From contig WFPR01000028.1 of assembly GCA_015487455.1 (NCBI GenBank), forward strand, positions 1 through 6,533: a stretch of 6,533 nt of DNA. The letters are read 5' to 3'. The translations under genes were made by a program, and so were the position numbers. The stretch is from Candidatus Bipolaricaulota bacterium. GTDB lineage: Bacteria > Bipolaricaulota > Bipolaricaulia > RBG-16-55-9. The first letter of the stretch is position 1, and the number at the start of each line of letters is the position of its first letter. This document shows positions 1-6,533 of the stretch, one piece after another. Below the pieces are notes generated by a model. It worked only from the letters and a program-made list of their open reading frames with translations. It was not told where the DNA came from and searched no databases.

Positions 1-2456
1 GTGACCGTGACGGAGTCGGTGTCGGCGCCGCCGCGCCCGTCCTCCACCCGAAGCTCCAGCACGTAGACGCCGGGGTAGTCGGCCACAAACGTCGGCCGCG
101 GGCTCGTCGGGTCGTCCAACTTCGCCCCGCTCGTCTGCGGCCTCTCCACGAACGCCCAGCGGAACGTCAACGGGTCGCCGTCCGGATCGTAGGAGCCCGT
201 CCCGTCCAGCTGCACAACCTCGCCCACGAAGACGGTCTGATCGGGCCCGGCGTCGGCGACCGGCGGGCGGTTCTCCGGCGGCGTCGTGGCGCACGCCTCG
301 TTCGAGGGCGCCGACTCCCCCGCCTCGTTGAACGCCACCACCCGATAGCAGTAGCGGGTGCTGGGCTGCAGCCCGGTGTCCGTGTACGCCTCCGTGTCCG
401 GCGGCAGGGTCGCGATCGCCTCCCCGTCGCGGAGGACCCGGAAGCCCGTCTCGTCGTCGGCGTTGTCCTTCCAGCTGAGCGCGATCTCGCGGGGCCCTCG
501 GGCTTGGGCTTGGAGCTCGCTGGGAGCCTCAGGGGGAAGGGAGGCGGCGCCCTCCGGGGGTGGCCCCAGCGCGAGCAGCCCGGCCCCGTAGTCGTTGTCC
601 TTCCCCGGCTCGCCCACGTCCTCCGCCCGCTCCTCCAAAAACCGTTGGACCTCCTCCGGCGTCGGCGCCCGACCCAGCTGCGCCCGTAACGCCTGCACGG
701 CCAGGGCCGCCGCCCCGGCCACGTGGGGCGTCGCCGCGCTCGTGCCCGTAAAGCCCGGGTTCTGCCCCCGCCCGTCCCCCGTGTAGCGGCCGTACACGAC
801 CGTCGAGACGTGGCTGGGGGCGGTGAGATCCGGCTTGACCCGCCCGTCCTTGGTGGGCCCCCGGCTCGAGTAGAAGAGCAGCCGCCCGTCGGGGCAGAGG
901 CTGCGGGGGCAGCTCGAGGCGTGATGGGCCGCCCCCACGGTGATCACGTCGGGCAGGATGGCGGGCTCCGTGAGGCCGACGCTGCCCCTCGTCTCGGTGT
1001 ACTCGATGCGCCGACACAGGGCTTGGCAGCTGTAGAACATGACGTCCAGGCGGGCATCCGGGGCTGAAGCCCGCTTCTTGCGGATTTGCACCTGGTATCG
1101 CTTGACCTGGCCGACTTGACGTGCGGGGAAGTCCTCCGTGGCGAACAGCAGCTTGATCGGCCGCCCCGGCTCCCAGAGCCAGTCGCTCACCTGGCCCACG
1201 GCGCCGTCGAAGGGCGGCAGCGGGATGAGCCGCCCGTCCTGCTCGCGGTAGACGACCAGCTCGTAGTCGTCCGGGGCGCCCGTGCAGGGCGCCTCCCAGC
1301 CGTAGACAAAGACGAGGATGGAGGTCGCCACCCGCGTCCCGTCGGCGTACTCGTACTCCTGGAGCACGACGTCGAGGGTGTTCCCCTCGTCGTCGCCCGA
1401 GAAGTTGTGGAGGCGGTCGCCGTCGGGATCGGTGAACGTCCCCTCCCAGTGGACGTCGGCCTCGTTGCCCGCGGCCGTGGCCCACGTGATGCCCGCCTCC
1501 CGCGCCCGCCTGACGTCCCGGGCGAAGACCCCACCCCCGGGGTCGGAGAAGCAGCCGCTGTCGATCCCGATCGAACTGCTGATGACGTCGACGTCTTGCT
1601 GGATCAACCAAGCGATGGCCGCCTTCAGCTCCACGTCGGTGTTGAAGGCCGCCAAGTACAGCTCGATGCCGGGGGCGATGTCCGTGATCACCTCGGCCAC
1701 GGCCGTGCCGTGCACCTGCCGATCCTCGGGGCCGCGGGGGTCGTACATCTGGCCGTGCTCGATGAACGAACGGGCCACGACCCGCTCGGCGGGCGGCAGC
1801 TCCCGCCCCAGCAGCCGCTCGTACAGCCCGAACTCCGGGTCGACGATCCCGACCTTGACGCCCGTCCCGTCGAGCCCCGCCTCGTGCCACGCCTCCACCC
1901 CGATCCGCGGCACCCCCTCGCTGCGAACCCCTTGCGGGGTCGCCTGGAGGCGGGGGCGCACCGGCAGCCGGATGAAGGCGACGCCCGAGGCGTCGGCCAG
2001 CTCGTAGACCGCCGAGGGGGCCAGCACGGCTTGGACGAGCGCCCCCTGGATCAGCTCCACGGCCCCCCCGAGGGCCCGCACGCGGTCCGCCACCCCCGCC
2101 GCGGCCTCCGGGGAGGTGGCCTGGATCACGACTTGAACTTGAACTTGAGCTTGAGCTTGCGCCCCCCTCGCTCCGGACGAGGCCAGCAAGGGGGCCAAGG
2201 GCACAAAAGCCGGGGAAGTCGGGGGAGGCGCGTCAAAGCTCTTCAGCACGCTCCGCCCGCGCTGAGCCTTGAGGAGCAGGCCCTCCAACACGCCCTGGAT
2301 CTTTGGGTGGCCTCGGCCCTCCAGTGAGGAGGGGCTCAAGGTTCCCAGGCGTTCTTGAGACCAGCTCAGGGAGTCCAGGGCCAACCAACCGACCCAAAGG
2401 GCCAAGATGATGGCCGCCCTCCAAACGATGGCAGTTCGGTCTTTTGAGGATCGCAT
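1..2456 (-). CDS. Secreted subtilisin-family (S8) serine protease with Fn3 and PKD-like domains, 3' end outside window
   Basis: Read on the minus strand from ATG at 2456, the frame stays open to base 1: 818 codons without a stop, so the C-terminus is missing. The start is set by an AGGAG five bases upstream (2462-2466), an in-frame TGA at 2487-2489 and no other ATG between. Residues 8-28 are hydrophobic (signal peptide or anchor; no clean AxA cleavage site). Residues 104-166 look like an I9-type propeptide. The S8 domain spans about 180-630. Asp206 (in GIVDPEFG), His249 (VHGTAVAEV) and Ser573 (GTSAATPHV) form the triad; Asn331 (AAGNEA) is the oxyanion residue. About 150 extra residues, beta-rich and charged, sit between Asn331 and the VITVGA strand (504-509). 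Residues 641-726 form an Fn3 domain with a likely Cys703-Cys722 disulfide; 730-818 form a PKD-like domain with DPDGD and a VYVLELRVEDG strand. Many cysteines fit an exported enzyme. Role inferred: degradation or processing of extracellular protein. Substrate and surface attachment are unknown. Confidence 0.93.
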   Translation of the reverse strand, partial: MRSSKDRTAIVWRAAIILALWVGWLALDSLSWSQERLGTLSPSSLEGRGHPKIQGVLEGLLLKAQRGRSVLKSFDAPPPTSPAFVPLAPLLASSGARGAQAQAQVQVQVVIQATSPEAAAGVADRVRALGGAVELIQGALVQAVLAPSAVYELADASGVAFIRLPVRPRLQATPQGVRSEGVPRIGVEAWHEAGLDGTGVKVGIVDPEFGLYERLLGRELPPAERVVARSFIEHGQMYDPRGPEDRQVHGTAVAEVITDIAPGIELYLAAFNTDVELKAAIAWLIQQDVDVISSSIGIDSGCFSDPGGGVFARDVRRAREAGITWATAAGNEADVHWEGTFTDPDGDRLHNFSGDDEGNTLDVVLQEYEYADGTRVATSILVFVYGWEAPCTGAPDDYELVVYREQDGRLIPLPPFDGAVGQVSDWLWEPGRPIKLLFATEDFPARQVGQVKRYQVQIRKKRASAPDARLDVMFYSCQALCRRIEYTETRGSVGLTEPAILPDVITVGAAHHASSCPRSLCPDGRLLFYSSRGPTKDGRVKPDLTAPSHVSTVVYGRYTGDGRGQNPGFTGTSAATPHVAGAAALAVQALRAQLGRAPTPEEVQRFLEERAEDVGEPGKDNDYGAGLLALGPPPEGAASLPPEAPSELQAQARGPREIALSWKDNADDETGFRVLRDGEAIATLPPDTEAYTDTGLQPSTRYCYRVVAFNEAGESAPSNEACATTPPENRPPVADAGPDQTVFVGEVVQLDGTGSYDPDGDPLTFRWAFVERPQTSGAKLDDPTSPRPTFVADYPGVYVLELRVEDGRGGADTDSVTV
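1923..1943 (-). repeat. GNRA-capped hairpin inside the protease gene at the propeptide/catalytic boundary
   Basis: In the protease mRNA sense, GCGACCCC and GGGG-T-TCGC pair through eight base pairs with one bulged T, closing a GCAA loop. C(GCAA)G is a classic stable GNRA tetraloop. It encodes roughly residues 172-179 (ATPQGVRS), the linker between propeptide and catalytic domain. The structure is visible in the sequence; any effect on translation or origin as an inserted palindrome is inference, and GC-rich coding DNA produces such stems by chance fairly often. Confidence 0.4.
2131..2159. repeat. Short hexanucleotide tandem repeat in the protease gene
   Basis: The plus strand shows (A/G)CTTGA repeated nearly five times. 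On the coding strand this is CAAGCT repeated, then CAAGTT repeated, encoding alternating Gln-Ala then Gln-Val at residues 100-109. The alternation would make a beta strand, apparently the first strand of the propeptide-like domain. The A/T-richer codons stand out against the GC-rich gene and suggest local slippage expansion. Confidence 0.7.
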
Positions 2457-2488
2457 GTTCTCTCCTTTTCGAGTCCTCTTTGGGGATC

Positions 2489-2518
2489 ATTAAAGCGTCC
2501 CAAGTGGTGTCCTGTCAA
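2489..2518 (-). promoter_or_regulatory. Sigma-70 type promoter of the protease gene
   Basis: On the minus strand, TTGACA (2518-2513, perfect -35) is followed after 18 bases by TTTAAT (2494-2489, five of six matches to TATAAT). Transcription would start near 2482, giving a leader of about 26 bases with the AGGAG ribosome binding site before the ATG at 2456. Its -35 lies nine bases from the -35 of the opposing promoter. Predicted from sequence only. Confidence 0.72.
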
Positions 2519-2527
2519 CCCCTCCCT

Positions 2528-2557
2528 TTGACGCGTCCCCGAGGGAGCCCGTACAAT
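2528..2557 (+). promoter_or_regulatory. Sigma-70 type promoter of the acyl-CoA synthetase gene
   Basis: TTGACG (2528-2533, five of six) and TACAAT (2552-2557, five of six) are separated by 18 bases. The predicted start near 2564 leaves a leader of about 23 bases containing GGAGG (2576-2580), six bases before the ATG at 2587. It is divergent from the protease promoter, so a regulator binding between the -35 boxes could affect both genes; no clear operator dyad is visible there. Confidence 0.72.
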
Positions 2558-2586
2558 CCCCCCACCAGACTCCGAGGAGGGCGACG

Positions 2587-4236
2587 ATGAAGGGCCTGAT
2601 GATGGACTACCCGCTCACGCTCACCCACTTCCTCGAGCGGGCGGCCAAGCTCTTCCCCCGTAAGGAGATCGTGTCGCAGCTGCCCTCGGGCACCCACCGC
2701 TACACGTACGCGGACCTCCACCGCCGGGCGAGGCGGCTGGCCAGCGCGCTCGAGCGCCTGGGCGTGCGGCCGGGCGACCGGGTGGCCACCTTCGCCTGGA
2801 ACCACCATCGCCATCTGGAGCTGTACTTCGCCGTCCCCGGCCTGGGCGCGGTGCTCCACACCCTCAACATCCGCCTCTTCCCCGACCAGATCGCCTACAT
2901 CGTCAACCACGCCGAGGACAAGCTCATCGTCGTCGACGACTCGCTGCTGCCCGTGCTGGAGAAGCTCCAGGACAAGCTGCAGGGCGTCCAAGGCTACGTC
3001 GTCATGGCCGACGGCCCCCTCCCCGAGACGACGCTCGCGCCCGTCTACAGCTACGAGGAGCTGGTGGAGCAAGGGGACGAGGCCTACGAGTTCCCCAGGC
3101 TGGACGAGGACGACGCGGCCATCATGTGCTACACCTCGGGGACGACGGGGAACCCCAAGGGCTGCCTCTACTCCCACAAGGCGCTGGTGGTCCACACGCT
3201 GGTGGAGTGCCTGCCCGACTGCCTCGGGCTCTCGGAGCGGGACGTCGTGATGCCCATCGTGCCGATGTTCCACGTGAACGCGTGGGGGCTGCCGTTCGCG
3301 GCCACGCTCGTCGGCGCCAAGCAGGTGCACCCGGGGCCGTTCCTCCACCCGCGGGACGTCGCGGCGCTCATCCAGCAGGAGCGCGTCACGATCACCGCCG
3401 GGGTGCCCACGATCTGGATCGGGCTGTACGAGCTGCTCAAGACGGAGCGCTACGACCTCTCGAGCCTGAGAGGGATTATTGTTGGAGGCTCGGCCGTCCC
3501 CAAGAGCCTGATCGAGGGCTTCGAGCGGGACTTCGGGCTCCAGGTCGTGCAGGCGTGGGGCATGACCGAGATGAGCCCCTTGGGCACCGTCTCCCGGCCC
3601 AAGAGCCATCTGGAGGCCACGCTCCCGGAGGAGGAGCTGCTGGAGCTGCGGGCCAAGCAGGGCATCCCGGCGCCGTTCGTGGAGCTGCGGGCCGTCGACG
3701 ACCAGGGGCGCGAGGTCCCCTGGGACGGGCGGACGATGGGCGAGCTGCAGGTCCGCGGCCCCTGGATCATCCGCGAGTACTACCACGACCCGCGCACCCG
3801 GGAGGCGTTCGATCGGGGCTGGTTCCGCACCGGCGACGTCGTGACGATCGACCCGGAGGGCTACATCCGGATCGTCGACCGCACCAAGGATCTCGTAAAA
3901 AGCGGCGGGGAGTGGATCTCGAGCGTCGAGCTGGAGAACGCCATCATGGCCCACCCCAAGGTGCTGGAGGCGGCCGTGATCGCGATCCCCCACCCGAAGT
4001 GGCAGGAGCGCCCGCTGGCCGTGGTCGTCCCCAAGGACGAGTTCAAGGGGCAAATCACCAAGAGGGAAATCCTGGAGTTCTTAAGCGGAAAGTTCGCGAA
4101 GTGGTGGCTGCCCGACGACGTGGTGTTCGTCGAGCGGCTGCCCAAGACGAGCGTCGGCAAGTTCGACAAGAAAGCCCTGCGCAAGCAGTTCGAGAGCTAT
4201 ACCTGGCCGCCACGGGAGGAGGAGGGCGCCGACTGA
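2587..4236 (+). CDS. Long-chain fatty-acyl-CoA synthetase (AMP-forming, FadD-like)
   Basis: A 549-residue cytosolic enzyme of the acyl-adenylate-forming superfamily. It is expected to activate a fatty acid with ATP to acyl-AMP and then to acyl-CoA, feeding beta-oxidation or lipid synthesis. Signatures in order: P-loop YTSGTTGNPKG (182-192), FHVNAWG (228-234), GMTE (325-328), GWFRTGD (411-417), hinge region DRTKDLVKSGGEWIS (431-445), and PKTSVGK with the catalytic Lys525. The FHVNAW Trp233 sits where the gate tryptophan of the T. thermophilus long-chain enzyme (Trp234) lies, and stretches such as ATLVGAKQV and HPKWQERPLAVVVP are also typical of that group, which favours a medium/long-chain acyl substrate. 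Length is normal. The first ATG is chosen because GGAGG sits six bases upstream; ATGs at 2599 and 2602 lack as good a site. It has its own promoter and no co-directional neighbour in the window. Exact chain length is not readable. Confidence 0.95.
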   Translation: MKGLMMDYPLTLTHFLERAAKLFPRKEIVSQLPSGTHRYTYADLHRRARRLASALERLGVRPGDRVATFAWNHHRHLELYFAVPGLGAVLHTLNIRLFPDQIAYIVNHAEDKLIVVDDSLLPVLEKLQDKLQGVQGYVVMADGPLPETTLAPVYSYEELVEQGDEAYEFPRLDEDDAAIMCYTSGTTGNPKGCLYSHKALVVHTLVECLPDCLGLSERDVVMPIVPMFHVNAWGLPFAATLVGAKQVHPGPFLHPRDVAALIQQERVTITAGVPTIWIGLYELLKTERYDLSSLRGIIVGGSAVPKSLIEGFERDFGLQVVQAWGMTEMSPLGTVSRPKSHLEATLPEEELLELRAKQGIPAPFVELRAVDDQGREVPWDGRTMGELQVRGPWIIREYYHDPRTREAFDRGWFRTGDVVTIDPEGYIRIVDRTKDLVKSGGEWISSVELENAIMAHPKVLEAAVIAIPHPKWQERPLAVVVPKDEFKGQITKREILEFLSGKFAKWWLPDDVVFVERLPKTSVGKFDKKALRKQFESYTWPPREEEGAD

Positions 4237-4240
4237 CCCG

Positions 4241-4798
4241 CTACACCTCGAGCACTTGCTTCTCCTTCTCCTTCATGAGCGCGTCGATCTGCTCGATGAC
4301 CTCGTGGGTGATCTCGTCCATGCGCTTGATGGCGCGGTGGAAGTCGTCCTCGCTCAGCTCGCCCTCCTTCTTCTGGCGCTCCAGCTCCTCCTTCATGTGG
4401 CGGCGGATGTTGCGGACGGCGATGCGGGCCTCCTCGGCCTTCTGGTGGATGACCTTGACGAGCTCCTTGCGCCGCTCCTCCGACAGCTTGGGCACGACGA
4501 TCCGCACGACCTCCTCGTCCGACGACGGGTTGAAGCCCAGATTCGCTTCCAGAATGGCCTTCTCGATCGCGGGGATCTGGGAGCGGTCGTAGGGGCGGAT
4601 CACGATGAGGTTGGGCTCCGGCGCGGTGATGGTCGCGACGTGCTTGAGCAGCGCCTTCGTCCCGTAGTAGTCGACGTGGATGTCCTCGACCATCGCCGGG
4701 CTGGCCCGGCCGGTCCGCAGCCGCTTCAGCTCGTCCTCGAAGACGCGCAGCGACTTCTGCATGTGCTGGCGCATCTCCTCCAGCGTTCGATCGGGCAT
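4241..4798 (-). CDS. frr: Ribosome recycling factor
   Basis: A 185-residue protein of normal family length. With EF-G it splits the post-termination ribosome into subunits so they can be reused. Visible signatures: helix 1 leading to LRTGRASP (27-34), YYGT (44-47) and ITAPEPNLIVIRPYD (57-71) of the beta domain II, SEERRKEL (106-113), AEEARIAVRNIRR (121-133, with the conserved Arg132), and the C-terminal helix ending IDALMKEKEKQVLEV. The ATG at 4798 is preceded by AGGGGGTGAT (4804-4813), a near-perfect anti-SD complement ending five bases away. Its stop lies 4 bases from the stop of the convergent acyl-CoA synthetase. The usual partners rpsB, tsf, pyrH or uppS are absent from either side. It sits 82 bases behind the ABC ATPase on the same strand but has its own promoter. 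Confidence 0.97.
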   Translation of the reverse strand: MPDRTLEEMRQHMQKSLRVFEDELKRLRTGRASPAMVEDIHVDYYGTKALLKHVATITAPEPNLIVIRPYDRSQIPAIEKAILEANLGFNPSSDEEVVRIVVPKLSEERRKELVKVIHQKAEEARIAVRNIRRHMKEELERQKKEGELSEDDFHRAIKRMDEITHEVIEQIDALMKEKEKQVLEV

Positions 4799-4803
4799 CC
4801 GGC

Positions 4804-4827
4804 ATCACCCCCTGCGCCGCGGGTGAT
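4804..4827 (-). promoter_or_regulatory. Inverted repeat covering the frr start-of-transcription and Shine-Dalgarno region
   Basis: In the frr sense, ATCACCC (4827-4821) and GGGTGAT (4810-4804) are perfect 7-base inverted arms around a 10-base spacer. The right arm is part of the frr Shine-Dalgarno sequence; the left arm lies at the predicted transcription start (about 4824). It could be an operator dyad, or, if transcripts begin at 4827 or earlier, an mRNA hairpin hiding the ribosome binding site. The right arm is constrained by ribosome binding, so chance pairing is possible. Confidence 0.4.
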
Positions 4828-4830
4828 GAG

Positions 4831-4860
4831 ATTATAGAAGCCCCCGCGCGCGAAGGGCAA
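4831..4860 (-). promoter_or_regulatory. frr: Promoter of frr
   Basis: On the minus strand a perfect TATAAT (4836-4831) lies 18 bases after TTGCCC (4860-4855, four of six to TTGACA). The start would fall near 4824, about 26 bases before the frr ATG. It sits in the 82-base gap after the ABC transporter ATPase, so frr need not depend on the transporter operon. Confidence 0.65.
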
Positions 4861-4872
4861 ACGCCACTAAAG

Positions 4873-4880
4873 CCTCTAAA

Positions 4881-4887
<7 letters not shown>
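4873..4887 (-). terminator. Small stem-loop over the ABC ATPase stop codon, possible weak terminator
   Basis: CCTCTA and TAGAGG form a 6-base stem with a 3-base loop that includes the ATPase stop TAG (4881-4883). In the transcript sense it is followed by CTTTAG rather than a U-run, so it is at best a weak or factor-assisted terminator, or simply an mRNA 3' structure between the importer operon and frr. Confidence 0.25.
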
Positions 4888-5978
<1,091 letters not shown>

Positions 5979-5996
5979 CGTCCTTCCCTGCTCAAG

Positions 5997-6016
5997 ATCT
6001 CAGCGCATCTCAGCGC
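5997..6016 (-). repeat. Perfect 10-base tandem duplication at the permease stop codon
   Basis: In the transcript sense GCGCTGAGAT occurs twice back to back (6016-6007 and 6006-5997). The first copy contains the permease stop TGA (6012-6010); the second lies in the 31-base spacer before the ATPase. It probably arose by a small slippage duplication that lengthened the intercistronic gap. Confidence 0.85.
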
Positions 6017-6533
6017 TCGGCGGGGGCTCCGCCCCACATCTGGATGAGGTAGCGACGGATCAGGAAGATGAACACGAGCGCCGGGATCGTCATGAAGAAG
6101 CCCCCGGCCACCCGGAAGTACGGCGGCGAGGCCCTTAAGCTCGCCAGCACCTGGGCGGGCAGGGTGCGGTTCTCCGTCGTCAGGACGGCAGCCGCGAAGA
6201 CCTCGTTCCACGAGATGACGAACGTGAACATGGCCGCGGCGGCCAGGCCCGGGAGCGCCAGCGGCAGCGTGATCCGGGCGAAGGCCCCCAGCCGACCGCA
6301 CCCCAGGGTCATCGCCGCCTCCTCCAGCTCCTTCGAGACGCCCACGAAGATGCTCGTCGTGATCAGCACGGCGAAGGGCAGCGCCATCGCCGCGTGGATG
6401 AACGCGACGCCCACGAGCGTGTCGTAGATCCCCAGGCGATAGTAGAGCACGATGAGCGGGACGGCCAGCAGGGCCGTCGGGAACATGCGCGTGATCAGGA
6501 TCCCCAGGCGGAACGCCTCCCGCCCGCGGAAGA
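6010..6533 (-). CDS. ABC importer permease, MalG-like (carbohydrate type), N-terminus outside window
   Basis: The frame is open to the right edge, giving the last 173 residues of an inner-membrane permease; a full member has about 270-290. The ATG at 6486 is internal, because family-like sequence (FRGREAFRLGILITRMFP) continues upstream of it to the edge. Four hydrophobic segments are visible: the AFRLGILITRMFP to IVLYY stretch, VGVAFIHAAMALPFAVLITT, LAAAAMFTFVISWNEVFAA and FFMTIPALVFIFLIRRY. Between the second and third lies the EAA loop (ELEEAAMTLG...ITLPLALPG), which docks on the ATPase Q-loop cleft. The SWNEVF and TLPAQVLASL stretches resemble the MalG/UgpE/LacG C-terminal half. It is co-transcribed, by spacing, with the downstream ATPase. 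A partner permease and a solute-binding protein are expected beyond the right edge. Substrate unknown. Confidence 0.92.
   Translation of the reverse strand, partial: FRGREAFRLGILITRMFPTALLAVPLIVLYYRLGIYDTLVGVAFIHAAMALPFAVLITTSIFVGVSKELEEAAMTLGCGRLGAFARITLPLALPGLAAAAMFTFVISWNEVFAAAVLTTENRTLPAQVLASLRASPPYFRVAGGFFMTIPALVFIFLIRRYLIQMWGGAPAER

Noticed and set aside
529..1890. Long minus-strand open frame (453 codons) overlapping the protease gene
   Set aside because: It is the off-frame shadow of the protease: Arg/Gly/Pro-rich with no domain. The protease frame carries the triad, Fn3 and PKD motifs.
1086..2327. Plus-strand open frame (413 codons) opposite the protease
   Set aside because: Antisense shadow in GC-rich DNA, low-complexity Val/Leu/Pro/Arg composition, no recognisable motif, no plausible ribosome binding site.
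2233..2490. Minus-strand 85-codon frame starting upstream of the protease ATG
   Set aside because: Its ATG at 2490 overlaps the predicted -10 box, so it would lie upstream of the transcription start, and it runs in a different frame through the protease signal region.
2515..4053. Minus-strand open frame (512 codons) opposite the acyl-CoA synthetase
   Set aside because: Antisense shadow with His/Asp/Val/Arg-rich composition; the plus strand encodes a clear, complete enzyme.
3126..4592. Plus-strand open frame (488 codons) spanning the synthetase and frr
   Set aside because: Out-of-frame with the synthetase and antisense to frr, crossing two real genes.
6010..6486. ATG at 6486 as the true start of the permease
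   Set aside because: Family-like sequence continues in frame upstream to the window edge, and only four membrane segments would remain, so the ATG is an internal Met.

Overview
This is a GC-rich bacterial window (strong G/C bias at third codon positions in every real gene) that is packed with genes. It holds three complete genes and two genes cut by the window edges, and no gene-free stretch longer than about 130 bases. Nothing in it fixes the species. The acyl-CoA ligase resembles the Thermus thermophilus long-chain enzyme, as I recall that sequence, and the secreted protease architecture is common in environmental, often thermophilic, GC-rich lineages. A phylum call would be a guess.

Layout. 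Bases 1-2456 (minus strand) encode a large secreted subtilisin-family (S8) protease. It has an N-terminal membrane/signal segment, an I9-like propeptide, a catalytic domain with an unusually large insertion, an Fn3 domain and a PKD-like domain. Its 3' end lies beyond base 1, so no stop codon is visible; the gene must be read from base 1 rather than from an internal ATG-to-stop ORF. Bases 2457-2586 form a short divergent control region with two face-to-face, near-consensus sigma-70 type promoters. One drives the protease leftwards and the other drives an AMP-forming fatty-acyl-CoA synthetase (2587-4236, plus strand) rightwards.

The synthetase converges, with only 4 bases between them, on frr, the ribosome recycling factor (4241-4798, minus strand). 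frr has its own promoter with a perfect TATAAT box. Further right, also on the minus strand, are the ATPase (4881-5978) and the C-terminal part of one permease (6010 to beyond 6533) of a MalK/MalG-like carbohydrate-type ABC importer. The rest of that operon, expected to include a second permease and a solute-binding protein, lies outside the window.

Functionally the window is a junction of unrelated units: extracellular protein degradation, fatty-acid activation, translation recycling and solute import. I see no mobile element, CRISPR array, tRNA, rRNA or toxin-antitoxin gene, and no convincing new multi-gene system. The points worth a second look are the protease's domain insertion, small in-frame repeats and palindromes inside its gene, the divergent promoter pair, the dyad over the frr start region, and frr's separation from its usual neighbours.
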